A DNA stretch of 64,000 nucleotides from Eikenella halliae (GCF_001648475.1 NZ_LXSQ01000016.1:44207-108206); one strand, 5' to 3'; shown: positions 43,278 through 51,992, numbered from the stretch's first letter. Made by a program: numbers and translations. Notes: a model not told the origin generated them from the letters alone.

Positions 43278-43370
43278 GTTAGGTAGTCAGGGATGACTGC
43301 TTAACAAGTTTCTCCTCTATTTCTCCTTTGTAGATTTGGCGCATATTTTTCAATATGCGCCGCTTTTTTT
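43278..43370 (+). ncRNA. Small regulatory RNA with anti-Shine-Dalgarno stretches
   Basis: About 93 bases with its own promoter and no ORF. Stem-loop 1 is GTAGTCA (43283-43289) / TGACTGC (43294-43300) with GGGA loop. A single-stranded pyrimidine-rich region (43309-43330) contains two copies of TTTCTCCT, complementary to AGGAGA ribosome-binding sites. The terminator is GGCGCATATT / AATATGCGCC (43338-43361) and a seven-T run. This layout matches Hfq-dependent sRNAs and recalls the neisserial RcoF/NmsR sibling sRNAs, which base-pair with the ribosome sites of TCA-cycle mRNAs. Expression and Hfq binding are predictions. Confidence 0.75.
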
Positions 43371-43557
43371 GCCCACTTCACCGCATAAATCTTCCCGCTG
43401 CTTGGCGCATTCAAATATGAATCAGCCAAACAAACACTTGCCTCCAAATCAACACCAACCGCATATTCCCTATCCGCTGCAGCAAACCAAACCGACGCCA
43501 TAGCCCAGCGCCCCAAATCGCACTATACTGCCGCCCGTTTTTTATTCAGAGCAACCC

Positions 43558-44811
43558 ATGTCCGCCACCGTGTTTTACCTCTTTCTCGGCTTCACCGCCT
43601 TTTCCACCCTGCTGCAACTGCTGCTCTCTTTGCGCCAGAGCCGTGCCGTGCTGCTGCACCGGGGCCGCGTGCCGCGCGATTTTAAAGACGTGATTTCGCT
43701 GGAAGAGCACCAAAAAGCCGCCGACTACGCGCTGGCCAAACAGCGGTTTTCGCGTTGGCATATTCTGTATGAAACCTTGCTGCTGCTGATGTTTACCCTC
43801 GGCGGCGGGCTGAACCTGCTGGCAGAAACGGCCAACCGCCTCACCGCCTCGCCACTGAACCAAGGCGTGCTGTTGATAGTACTGTTTTCGCTGGCTGGCA
43901 GCCTGTTGTCCCTGCCCTTCGCGCTCTACCGCAGCTTCCAGCTCGAAGCCGCATTCGGCTTCAACAACATGACCTTGGGCACTTTTTTTACCGACCAAAT
44001 CAAAGGCCTGCTGCTGGGCGCGGCCATCGGTATTCCGCTTCTGTATGCCGTGATTTATCTGATGGGCGCGGCCGGAAATGCATGGTGGCTGTGGGTGTGG
44101 CTGTTGTGGCTCGGTTTCTCGCTGCTGATGCTGTGGGCGTTTCCCAAATGGATTGCCCCGCTGTTCAACCGCTTCGAACCGCTGGCCGATGAAGACTTAC
44201 AACAGCGCATCACCAACCTGCTCACGCGCACCGGCTTTGCCAGCAACGGCATTTTCGTGATGGATGGCAGCAAGCGTAGCGGCCACGCCAACGCCTATTT
44301 CACCGGCCTCGGCCAAAACAAACGCATCGTGTTTTTCGACACCCTGCTCAAAGGTATGCAGCCGCAAGAAGTGGAAGCCGTGTTGGCGCACGAACTGGGG
44401 CATTTCAAACACCGCCACATCGTGAAACAAATCGCCGTGCGCTTCCTGCTCGCGCTCTTAGTATTGTTTGCGCTCGGGCAAATCATCCACTTCGCCGCCG
44501 TGTATCACGGTTTGGGCGTGGCCTACCCCAGCCACGCCATGGCGCTGCTGTTGATGATGCTGGTGCTGCCCGTGCTCTCCTTCCCCTTCGCCCCGCTGGG
44601 CAGCTTTTCCTCACGCCGCAACGAATTCGAAGCCGACCGCTTCGCCGCCGCGCACACCCATGCCGAAGACCTGATTTCCGCGCTAATCAAACTCTACCGC
44701 AGCAACGCCGCCAGCCTGGTGAACGACCGCTGGTATGCCCGCTGGTACGACAGTCACCCCAACGCCCGCGAACGTATCGCCGCCCTGCGGCAGGGCGGGC
44801 AAGCTAGCTGA
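43558..44811 (+). CDS. M48 family metallopeptidase (Ste24/CAAX protease-like)
   Basis: A 417-residue inner-membrane zinc protease. About six hydrophobic segments surround the active-site motif HELGH at 278-282, with EADRFAA near 360 supplying the third ligand. This is closer to Ste24 (long N-terminal membrane part) than to the shorter HtpX. Substrate unknown; membrane-protein quality control is plausible. The stop codon falls in a variant DUS (AAGCTAGCTGAA) giving the C-terminus GQAS. Confidence 0.9.
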   Translation: MSATVFYLFLGFTAFSTLLQLLLSLRQSRAVLLHRGRVPRDFKDVISLEEHQKAADYALAKQRFSRWHILYETLLLLMFTLGGGLNLLAETANRLTASPLNQGVLLIVLFSLAGSLLSLPFALYRSFQLEAAFGFNNMTLGTFFTDQIKGLLLGAAIGIPLLYAVIYLMGAAGNAWWLWVWLLWLGFSLLMLWAFPKWIAPLFNRFEPLADEDLQQRITNLLTRTGFASNGIFVMDGSKRSGHANAYFTGLGQNKRIVFFDTLLKGMQPQEVEAVLAHELGHFKHRHIVKQIAVRFLLALLVLFALGQIIHFAAVYHGLGVAYPSHAMALLLMMLVLPVLSFPFAPLGSFSSRRNEFEADRFAAAHTHAEDLISALIKLYRSNAASLVNDRWYARWYDSHPNARERIAALRQGGQAS

Positions 44812-45211
44812 AAGCCTCGACTGACGTATAGTGAATTAAATTTAAATCAGGACAAGGCGGCGAGCCGCAGACAGTACACACGTTACGGCAAGGCGAGCCA
44901 ACGCTGTACTGGTTTTTGTTAATTCACTATAGCAAGATAAAGGCTACCTGAAAGCGCCACCTTCAGCGCTGCTAAAACAAACCACGTGAGTTTCTGCGCA
45001 GCTAACGTTTCAGGTAGCCTTTCCGTATCGGCACCTCACTCAGGCAACCCGTTACCTACGCAAACACCCTATCTATTTAATGACTTCAGCATCGCCTTTA
45101 CCATTCAATCCCGTTCAAACAAAGGCTACCTGAATTATCAGGCAGCCTTTGTCATTCCCACCCCACCAGCGTACAATTCACATTTTTTTACAGAATCACA
45201 CGGAATCAAAC
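44812..45211. other. Intergenic region upstream of the SulP gene
   Basis: Holds the Correia element (44827-44931), DUS near 44,940 and 45,008, and an imperfect inverted DUS pair at about 45,122-45,150 with CAGGCAGCC on the right. No gene. Confidence 0.5.
44827..44931. repeat. Correia-type element with hybrid ends
   Basis: 105 bp. The left end is the AAATTTAAA type, while the right end is the TTTTTGTTAA type, so it combines the two end subtypes. The core is ACACGTTACGG. Confidence 0.9.
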
Positions 45212-46849
45212 ATGATTGCTTGGACGGAAGCCAGCCGCGCCGGTTTGCTCGGCCGCGCCCATTGGGCGAACAATATTGTGGCAGGCATTATCGTGGGCGT
45301 GGTGGCGCTGCCGCTTTCCATAGCCTTCGCCATCGCCACCGGCGTGAAACCCGAGCAGGGGATTTACACCGCCATCGTGGCCAGCGTGATTGTGGCCGTG
45401 GCCGGCGGCTCGCGCGTGCAGATTGCCGGCCCCACCGGCGCGTTTATCGCCATCCTCTCCGGCATCACCGCCAAATTCGGCTTCGACGGCCTGCAAATCG
45501 CCACTCTCCTTGCCGGCATCATATTGTTGTTTATGGGCTTGTTCCGCTTCGGCGGCATGATCCGCTTCATCGCCATGCCGGTGATTATGGGTTTTACTGC
45601 CGGCATCGGCGTAGTGATTTTCGTGGGGCAGTGGGCGGCGTTTTTCGGCCTGCCCAAAGCCGGCGGCGAGCATTTCCACCAACAGCTGTGGTCGCTGCTG
45701 CACAGCCTGCCGAACCTGCATCCGGCCACCGCCGCATTGGGGCTGTTTTCGCTCGCGCTGCTGCTGTTGATGCCCAAAGTGCCGCTGCTGCGCCGCCTGC
45801 CTTCGCCGATGTGGGTGCTGCTGTGCGCCACCGTGCTGCAAAGCCTGTTCCGCTTCGAGGGCGTGGCCACCGTCGGCTCGGCCTACGGCGCTATTCCGCG
45901 CGCCCTGCCACATTTTTCCCTGCCCGCCTTTTCCGCCGCGCAAACCGCCCAGCTCATTCTGCCCGCCTTCACCGTTGCCATGCTCGGCGCGATCGAATCG
46001 CTACTCTCCGCCGTGGTGGCCGACGGCATGGCCGGTACGCGCCACAGCGCCAATCAGGAGCTGGTGGGGCAGGGGCTGGCCAACATCATCACGCCGTTTT
46101 TCGGCGGGTTCGCCGCCACCGGCGCCATCGCCCGCACCGCCACCAATATCCGCCAGAGCGGCAACAGCCCGCTGGCCGGTGTGGTGCACGCCCTCACGCT
46201 GGCGCTGATCCTGCTGGCAGCCGCGCCTTTGGCTGCCGATATCCCGTTAGCTGCGTTGGCCGCCATCCTGTTTCAGGTAGCCTGGAACATGAGCGAGTCC
46301 AAACGCTGTATCCGCATCCTACGCCGCGCCCCGCGTGCTGCCGTCGTGTTGTTTTTCATCACTTTTTTCCTCACCATCTTGGTGGATTTGGTGGTGGCGG
46401 TAAACATCGGCGTGATTGTGTCCACCCTGCACTTTATCGGCCAGATGGCCAAAGCGGTGGAAGTGCGCAAGGAAGAACACAGCCGCGATGCCGCCGCTCT
46501 GCCGGATAATGTGCTGATGTTTATCGTGAACGGCCCCTTCTTCTTCGGCGCGATGGAAAAATTCGAAACCACGCTGGCCGATATCAACACCCAGCCGCGC
46601 GCCGTGGTGCTGCGGATGCGCTGGGTGCCCTATATCGACATTACCGGCATCCTCACCCTAGAACGCGTTATCAGCGGCCTGCAAAAACGCGGTATCCGCG
46701 TTATCGTTACCGGCGCCAATGAGCAAGTACGCACCGGCCTGGAGCGCAGCGGCATCGTTACCCTGCTCGGCGAAGGCAACTTCATCCGCGAATTCGACGA
46801 CGCTGCCGCCATGCTGCGCGCGGAAAGTAAGGCTGGAGCGGCAAGTTGA
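45212..46849 (+). CDS. SulP/SLC26 family anion transporter with STAS domain
   Basis: A 545-residue inner-membrane transporter for sulfate, bicarbonate or dicarboxylates. The start ATG at 45212 gives MIAWTEASRAGLLG; upstream extension is not conserved. About twelve hydrophobic segments run from residue 25 to 415, beginning NNIVAGIIVGVVALPLSIAFAIATG (key residues). AIESLLSAVVADGMAGTRH and NIITPFFGG are family motifs. A cytoplasmic STAS domain occupies about 445-540, with RMRWVPYIDITGILTLERV. An in-frame DUS at about 46,270 codes FQVA. The substrate cannot be told from sequence. Confidence 0.92.
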   Translation: MIAWTEASRAGLLGRAHWANNIVAGIIVGVVALPLSIAFAIATGVKPEQGIYTAIVASVIVAVAGGSRVQIAGPTGAFIAILSGITAKFGFDGLQIATLLAGIILLFMGLFRFGGMIRFIAMPVIMGFTAGIGVVIFVGQWAAFFGLPKAGGEHFHQQLWSLLHSLPNLHPATAALGLFSLALLLLMPKVPLLRRLPSPMWVLLCATVLQSLFRFEGVATVGSAYGAIPRALPHFSLPAFSAAQTAQLILPAFTVAMLGAIESLLSAVVADGMAGTRHSANQELVGQGLANIITPFFGGFAATGAIARTATNIRQSGNSPLAGVVHALTLALILLAAAPLAADIPLAALAAILFQVAWNMSESKRCIRILRRAPRAAVVLFFITFFLTILVDLVVAVNIGVIVSTLHFIGQMAKAVEVRKEEHSRDAAALPDNVLMFIVNGPFFFGAMEKFETTLADINTQPRAVVLRMRWVPYIDITGILTLERVISGLQKRGIRVIVTGANEQVRTGLERSGIVTLLGEGNFIREFDDAAAMLRAESKAGAAS

Positions 46850-46989
46850 TGGAATACCAAACAGGCTAGCTGAAAAGCAAAAATTGCTGCTACATTTTCA
46901 GCTAGCCTGCCGCACCCCTGTAAGGCTACCTGAAAATAAAGCAACTCCATCATGTTAGCGGCCAAGCCTCAAACCAAATCTGCCCAAAT

Positions 46990-47095
46990 TATAGTGAATT
47001 AAATTTAAATCAGGACAAGGCGGCGAGCCGCAGACAGTACAAATAGTACGGCAAGGCGAGCCAACGCTGTACTGGTTTAAATTTAATTCACTATA
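46990..47095. repeat. Correia-type element, AAATTTAAA-ended
   Basis: 106 bp, symmetrical AAATTTAAA ends, core AAATAGTACGG. Confidence 0.9.
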
Positions 47096-47275
47096 AAGGC
47101 TACCTGAAACTCAAACTCTGTTTTCAGGTAGCCTACGCTTTTAGCACCCACCCATTTCCCACCAGCCTCACGCCCTCGCTAAAAAGGCTACCTGAAACCC
47201 GTTTTGCCGCATAAATTCCTCAGCCGAATACTGCCTGCGCCATCAAGTTATGATACACTTGCGCCTTTCGTTTAC

Positions 47276-47338
47276 GGCCGGTGCGGAAAAACACGCCGGC
47301 CAAGTGCAAACTTTTCCGGGCAGGCAGCCGCCTGCCGG
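47276..47338 (+). promoter_or_regulatory. Two hairpins in the tig mRNA leader
   Basis: GGCCGG (47276-47281) / CCGGCC (47296-47301), and a second stem with GCAGGC (47320-47325) / GCCTGC (47330-47335) extended by CCG/CGG to 47316 and 47338. Both are in the transcribed leader if the -10 at about 47,250 is used. They could affect stability or translation of trigger factor mRNA. Confidence 0.4.
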
Positions 47339-47368
47339 CTTGATTAACACCAAAACAAGGTCTTACGA

Positions 47369-48673
47369 ATGAGCGTAACTATTGAAAAACTGGAAGGTCT
47401 CGAACGCAGCCTGCAACTGGAACTGCCCTGGGCCGACATCGAAGCAGCCGTGCAAAAACGCCTGCAGGCCACTCAAAAACGTGCCCGCGTGGACGGCTTC
47501 CGCCCCGGCAAAGCCCCGCTGCGCATGATCGAATCCATGTATGGCGCGGGCATCCGCGATGAAGTTTTAAACGACAGCCTGCGCCGCAAATTCGGCGAAA
47601 TCGTGGATGCCGAAGACATCCGCCTCGCCGGTCTGCTCGCTTTTGATGCCGTTGAAGCGCAAGACGACGAAAAAGTATTCAAAGTAAACGCCCGTTTCGA
47701 AGTGTTCCCCGAAATCACCGTGGGCAGCCTGGCCGACCAGGAAATTGAAAAAGTGGTGTGCGAAGTGGGCGATGAAGAAGTGGAAAAAACCATCGACATC
47801 CTGCGCCGCCAGCGCACCCGCTTCAACCGCGTGGAACGCGAAGCCAAAGACGGCGACCGCGTAATCATCGACTTTGCCGGCACCATCGACGGCATCCCCT
47901 TCGAAGGCGGCTCCGCACAAAACTACCCCTTCATCCTCGGCCAAGGCCAGATGCTGCCCGAATTTGAATCCGGCATCCAAGGCATGAAAGAAGGCGAAAC
48001 CAAAGACGTGAGCGTCAACTTCCCTGCCGACTACCACGGCAAAGAAGTGGCCGGTAAAACCGCCGTATTCGCCATCACCCTGCGCAACGTGGCCGAACCC
48101 GTGCTGCCGGAAGTGGACGAGCAATTCGCCAAAGCCTTGGGCATCCAAGACGGCGACGTAGCCAAAATGCGCGAAGAAGTGAAGAAAAACATCGAGCGCG
48201 AAGTAACCCGCCGCGTGGAAGCGCAAACCAAAGACAACGTGATGAAAGCCCTGCTGGACGTTACCCCCGTCGAACTGCCGAAAACCCTGGTGCGCGAAGA
48301 AACCGCCCGCATGGCCGAGAGCGCCCGCCAAAACCTGGTGAGCCAAGGCATGAAGCCGGAAGACGTGGATTTGTCCGACAGCCTGTTTACCGAGCAGGCC
48401 GAACGCCGCGTGGCACTGGGCCTGATTTTGGCCGACCTGGTGGGCAAGCACAACCTGCAGCCGACCGACGACCAGGTTAAAGCCGTGGTGCAAACCTTCT
48501 CCGAAAGCTACGAAGATCCGCAGGAAGTGGTGGATTGGTACTTTGCCGACCGTAGCCGCCTGGAAGGCCCGATTTCCATGGCCGTGGAAGCCAACGTGGT
48601 GGATTATGTGCTCGGCCAGGCTAAGGTGAACGAGAAAAAACTGAGCTTCGACGAAGTGATGGGTCAGCAGTAA
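47369..48673 (+). CDS. tig: Trigger factor, ribosome-associated chaperone
   Basis: A 434-residue chaperone that binds the ribosome exit tunnel. The N-terminal ribosome-binding domain has FRPGKAPLRMIESMYG (key residues GFRPGKAP). The middle FKBP-type PPIase domain (about 150-245) has VIIDFAGTIDGIPFEGG and FPADYHGKEVAGK. The C-terminal helical chaperone arms follow. AAGG lies before the ATG. In related bacteria tig precedes clpP and clpX/lon; here clpP follows 200 bases later with a Correia element between. Confidence 0.98.
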   Translation: MSVTIEKLEGLERSLQLELPWADIEAAVQKRLQATQKRARVDGFRPGKAPLRMIESMYGAGIRDEVLNDSLRRKFGEIVDAEDIRLAGLLAFDAVEAQDDEKVFKVNARFEVFPEITVGSLADQEIEKVVCEVGDEEVEKTIDILRRQRTRFNRVEREAKDGDRVIIDFAGTIDGIPFEGGSAQNYPFILGQGQMLPEFESGIQGMKEGETKDVSVNFPADYHGKEVAGKTAVFAITLRNVAEPVLPEVDEQFAKALGIQDGDVAKMREEVKKNIEREVTRRVEAQTKDNVMKALLDVTPVELPKTLVREETARMAESARQNLVSQGMKPEDVDLSDSLFTEQAERRVALGLILADLVGKHNLQPTDDQVKAVVQTFSESYEDPQEVVDWYFADRSRLEGPISMAVEANVVDYVLGQAKVNEKKLSFDEVMGQQ

Positions 48674-48751
48674 TTCAGGCTACCTGAAATTCGTTGCAAA
48701 CAAAGCACCAAGGCCGTATCCGCCGAGGTGCTTTTTGCCCAAATTATCCCA

Positions 48752-48855
48752 TATAGTGAATTAACAAAAATCAGGACAAGGCGACGAGCCGCAGACAGTA
48801 CAGATAGTACGGCAAGGCGAGGCAACGCTGTACTGGTTTTTGTTAATTCACTATA
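48752..48855. repeat. Correia-type element between tig and clpP
   Basis: 104 bp, AACAAAAA ends, core AGATAGTACGG. It ends 18 bases before the clpP ATG, so the clpP ribosome site lies directly after the element. Confidence 0.92.
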
Positions 48856-48873
48856 CAAACGCGAGGAAACCCC

Positions 48874-49494
48874 ATGAACCCCACAATCGAAAACAACTAT
48901 CTGGTGCCCACCGTTATCGAACAGAGCGGCCGGGGCGAGCGCGCCTTCGATATTTATTCCCGCCTCTTGAAAGAGCGCATTATCTTCCTGGTGGGCCCGG
49001 TAAACGACCAAACGGCCAACCTGGTGGTGGCGCAGCTGCTGTTTTTGGAAAGCGAAAACCCCGATAAAGATATTTTCCTCTACATCAACAGCCCCGGCGG
49101 CTCCGTTACCGCCGGCATGTCGATCTACGACACCATGAACTTCATCAAGCCCGACGTGTCCACCCTGTGCCTCGGCCAAGCCGCCAGCATGGGCGCCTTC
49201 CTGCTTTCCGCCGGCGCCAAAGGCAAACGCTTCGCCCTGCCCAACAGCCGCGTGATGATTCACCAGCCGCTCATCAGCGGCGGCTTGGGCGGCCAGGCTT
49301 CCGATATCGAAATCCACGCCAAAGAGCTGCTCAAACTGAAAGCCACGCTCAACCGCCTGCTGGCCGAACACTGCGGCCGCACGCTGGACGAACTCGAACG
49401 CGACACCGACCGCGACAACTTCATGTCGGCCGAAGAAGCCCAAGCCTACGGCCTCATCGACCAAGTGTTGTCCAGCCGCAGCGACATCAAATAA
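48874..49494 (+). CDS. clpP: ATP-dependent Clp protease proteolytic subunit
   Basis: A 206-residue serine peptidase forming the 14-mer proteolytic chamber with ClpA/ClpX. The catalytic triad is Ser105 (GQAASMGAFLL), His130 (RVMIHQPL) and Asp179 (DTDRDNF). The N-terminal propeptide-like segment and YLNSPGG-type INSPGGSV near 71-78 are as expected. GAGGAAA lies just before the ATG. A Correia element immediately upstream separates it from tig. clpX is not in the window. Confidence 0.98.
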   Translation: MNPTIENNYLVPTVIEQSGRGERAFDIYSRLLKERIIFLVGPVNDQTANLVVAQLLFLESENPDKDIFLYINSPGGSVTAGMSIYDTMNFIKPDVSTLCLGQAASMGAFLLSAGAKGKRFALPNSRVMIHQPLISGGLGGQASDIEIHAKELLKLKATLNRLLAEHCGRTLDELERDTDRDNFMSAEEAQAYGLIDQVLSSRSDIK

Positions 49495-49508
49495 CCAATG
49501 GCTTAATC

Positions 49509-49615
49509 TATAGCAAGTTAAATTAACTTTCCGCTACAAGGCGGTGAGCCGCAAACAGTACAGAAGTACGGCAAGGCGAACCAATGCTGTAGCGAAAATT
49601 AAGTTGGCTTACTAT
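49509..49615. repeat. Divergent Correia-like element after clpP
   Basis: 107 bp with ends TATAGCAAGTTAAATTAACTT and AAGTTGGCTTACTAT. The core ACAAGGCGGTGAGCC...AAGTACGGCAAGGCG matches the family, but the ends differ from all other copies. It may be an older or separate subfamily. Confidence 0.8.
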
Positions 49616-49616
49616 G

Positions 49617-49663
49617 AAAGGCTACCTGAAAACAAACCGAGTAGATTTTCAGGTAGCCTTTTT
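49617..49663 (+). terminator. Inverted-DUS terminator downstream of clpP
   Basis: AAAGGCTACCTGAAAA (49617-49632) pairs with TTTTCAGGTAGCCTTT (49646-49661), then Ts. It lies after the divergent Correia-like element, 122 bases beyond the clpP stop. Confidence 0.7.
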
Positions 49664-49695
49664 GCCGTCCGCATACAACGCATTCATTGCGGCAA

Positions 49696-49799
49696 TATAG
49701 TGAATTAACAAAAATCAGGGCAAGGCGACGAGCCGCAGACAGTACAGATAGTACGGCAAAGCGAGGCAACGCTGTACTGGTTTTTGTTAATTCACTATA
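49696..49799. repeat. Correia-type element, AACAAAAA-ended
   Basis: 104 bp, core AGATAGTACGG, near identical to the copy upstream of clpP at 48752-48855. The two flank the clpP gene. Confidence 0.9.
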
Positions 49800-49916
49800 C
49801 AAACCCATGCCATAGCAGTTTGCCGGCAATTTCACTATAATCAGTAAGCACCCTCAGCGTGCCGGTATCACTCCCACCCCCCCTCGCGGGAAACCCATCT
49901 CAACAGGAGTTCTGCC

Positions 49917-50273
49917 ATGATTTCCATCCGCCAGCAAAACTACGGCCTCAACGTTGCCCTCTACAACGAATTCACCCTTGAAGACTTCAAAACCCTCGAA
50001 GCCGCCATCCTCGAGTGCCTCCAACGCGTACACCGCCCCGACATCCTCCTCGACCTATCCCTGTTGCGCGACTACACCATCGACATGGCCGCCGAACAAC
50101 TGCGTTTCCTGAACAACCACGACAACGACTTCGGCCGCATTGCCATCGTTACCAACGACCTCTGGATACGCCTCTCCGCCCACATTTCCAGCCTGCTCAC
50201 CCGCCAGCATCCCAAATATTTCAACGATGCCGCCGAGGCCCAGAAATGGCTACTTGCCGACGGCAGCCGCTAA
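49917..50273 (+). CDS. SpoIIAA-like (STAS-fold) protein
   Basis: A 118-residue soluble protein. Predicted alternation of strands and helices, with ILLDLSLLRDYTIDMAAEQLRFL in the middle and KYFNDAAEAQKWLL near the end, fits the SpoIIAA-like family of STAS-fold proteins. Function in Gram-negatives is unknown. AGGAG lies 6 bases before the ATG. The lipase-like gene follows after 4 bases, so the two are probably one operon. Confidence 0.7.
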   Translation: MISIRQQNYGLNVALYNEFTLEDFKTLEAAILECLQRVHRPDILLDLSLLRDYTIDMAAEQLRFLNNHDNDFGRIAIVTNDLWIRLSAHISSLLTRQHPKYFNDAAEAQKWLLADGSR

Positions 50274-50277
50274 CACC

Positions 50278-50940
50278 ATGAGCCAGCCACAAACCCCGCT
50301 GCGCGCCCTCCTGCTGCACGGCATCCATATGCACGCCTGGGTGATGCTCCCGCTTGCCTGGCAACTGCGCCGCCATAATATCCACAGCCGCTGCTTCGGC
50401 TACTACAGCATCGCCCAAACCCTGCCCCAACACAGCCGCCGCCTCGCCGAAGCCGTCCGCCGCCACTACCAACAGCACAAAGAACCGCTGCACTTCATCT
50501 GCCACAGCCTCGGCGGCCTCGTGTTGCGCCGTTTCGCCGCCGACTACCCTGAACTGGTGCGCGGCCGCAGTGTTACCCTCGCCACCCCGCATCTCGGCAG
50601 CGAAACCGCCAACCGGCTGCACCGCTACGCCCCTGCACTTATCGGCGGCGCCTACCAGAACGGCCTAGACGGCAATCTCCCTCCCTGGCCGCCCCAGCTC
50701 GAACTCGGCTGCATCGCCGGCAACCACCACTTAGGTGTCGGCCAAATCGTCGGCTTGCAAGGCGAAGGGGATGGTACCGTCCTCCTCTCCGAAACCCACC
50801 CCGGCAACTGCCGCGACTACCTCATCCTACCCGTCAACCACTCCGCCATGCTCACCGACCCCACCGTCGCCCGGCAAACCGCCCACTTCCTGCGCCACGG
50901 CTGCTTTGAGCACGAATTGGAAGAGCACAACAAACCTTAA
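50278..50940 (+). CDS. Alpha/beta hydrolase (lipase-like)
   Basis: A 220-residue soluble hydrolase. The nucleophile elbow is CHSLGGLVLRR with Ser77. The oxyanion-forming LLLHGIHMHAW near residues 11-21 and the late VNHSAML, containing the probable catalytic His, support the family. The start at ATG 50278 is 4 bases after the preceding stop. No signal peptide, so the substrate is intracellular; it could be a lipase- or esterase-like enzyme. Converges on ppa with a terminator between. Confidence 0.82.
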   Translation: MSQPQTPLRALLLHGIHMHAWVMLPLAWQLRRHNIHSRCFGYYSIAQTLPQHSRRLAEAVRRHYQQHKEPLHFICHSLGGLVLRRFAADYPELVRGRSVTLATPHLGSETANRLHRYAPALIGGAYQNGLDGNLPPWPPQLELGCIAGNHHLGVGQIVGLQGEGDGTVLLSETHPGNCRDYLILPVNHSAMLTDPTVARQTAHFLRHGCFEHELEEHNKP

Positions 50941-50988
50941 GCCAACACCGGCCGGGCTCCAACCCCAATCAGGCTACCTGAAAAACCA

Positions 50989-51023
50989 AAACCCGCTGTT
51001 CTCTTATTCAGAACAACGGGTTT
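50989..51023. terminator. Bidirectional terminator between hydrolase and ppa
   Basis: AAACCCG-C-TGTTCT pairs with AGAACA-A-CGGGTTT (50989-51023), one mismatch in the stem. It is flanked by a DUS and a degenerate inverted DUS (TTCAGGTAGTCT). Confidence 0.8.
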
Positions 51024-51065
51024 CTACTTTTCAGGTAGTCTATTCAGCCAACTGCTAGCACAAGG

Positions 51066-51596
51066 TTACTGCGCTTTCCAACGGGCCTGTGATTCGCGGA
51101 TAACGGCTTTGGCTTCTTCAATGTCGCCCCAGTGGCCGACCTTGGTGCTGCCGGGTTTTTTCAGGTCTTTGTAGTGGTTGAAGTGGAATTCGATTTGCTT
51201 GATCAGCTGCGGCGGCAAATCGGCCAAAGTCTTGATGGCATTACCGTTGTGGCGGTCGTCGGCAGGCACCACCACTACTTTGTCGTCCACTTCGCCGTCG
51301 TCCACGAATTTCATCACGCCGATCACTCTGGCTTCCATGTAGATGCCGGTGGGCAGCGGCAGATCGGTAATAATCAGGGCATCGAGTTCGTCGCCGTCTT
51401 CATCGAGGGTTTGCGGGATAAAGCCGTAGTTGGTGGGTTTGGCGAAAATCTGCGGCTCGATGCGGTCGAGTTTCATTGCGCCGATTTTGCGGTCCCATTC
51501 GATTTTCTGGTTGGAGCCTTGCGGAATTTCCACCACTACGTTGATGATGCCGCCGTCTACATCGCCAGCGTCGAGAATTTTATTGAAGTCTGCCAT
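51066..51596 (-). CDS. ppa: Inorganic pyrophosphatase
   Basis: A 176-residue cytoplasmic family I pyrophosphatase that hydrolyses pyrophosphate and drives biosynthetic reactions. The metal-binding signature DGDELDALI is at about 64-72 (usual form DxDPxD, here with Glu). EWDRKIGAMKLDR near residue 33 and KVVVVPADDRHN near 98 are further conserved blocks. The ATG has GGAAAAG upstream. It stands alone. Confidence 0.97.
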   Translation of the reverse strand: MADFNKILDAGDVDGGIINVVVEIPQGSNQKIEWDRKIGAMKLDRIEPQIFAKPTNYGFIPQTLDEDGDELDALIITDLPLPTGIYMEARVIGVMKFVDDGEVDDKVVVVPADDRHNGNAIKTLADLPPQLIKQIEFHFNHYKDLKKPGSTKVGHWGDIEEAKAVIRESQARWKAQ

Positions 51597-51992
51597 GGCT
51601 TTTCCTTCTGTGTTTGAACGGTTTGAAAAGCCTGATTATAGCGGCCATCGCTGGCATAATCTATATATAGCCGTTCCAAACGGACAATAATCCCGCCTTC
51701 ACCTGCTTCGCTGTCACACATGCACCATTCAGGTAAAGGCTACCTGAAAGCAAAACTTCAACGAATCAAAATGTAGCGCGAGTTTCTGCGCCGCTCTAAT
51801 TTTTCAGGTAGCCTTTGGGCTGGATATAAACTTCATTGCCGAATACTTTGCCGCCTACTGATTGCCGCCACTCAAACGCCTTTTCCCCCGCAGGTTTGCC
51901 CGATTTAACCGCCGCAATGCTGGCATAAGAATGAGTGCTGCTTTACAATTCGCTCATTCGGCCTGCAAGCGGCTACTACAAAGGATTTCACG

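Larger units (their letters stand above)
46850..47368. other. Intergenic region upstream of tig
   Basis: About 520 bases. From left to right: an inverted pair of the variant DUS AGGCTAGCTGAA (46,863-46,908), a normal DUS near 46,922, the Correia element (46990-47095), an inverted DUS pair (47,097-47,134), one more DUS at about 47,185, a likely -10 TATGATAC at about 47,249-47,256, and the two tig leader hairpins. No gene. Confidence 0.55.
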
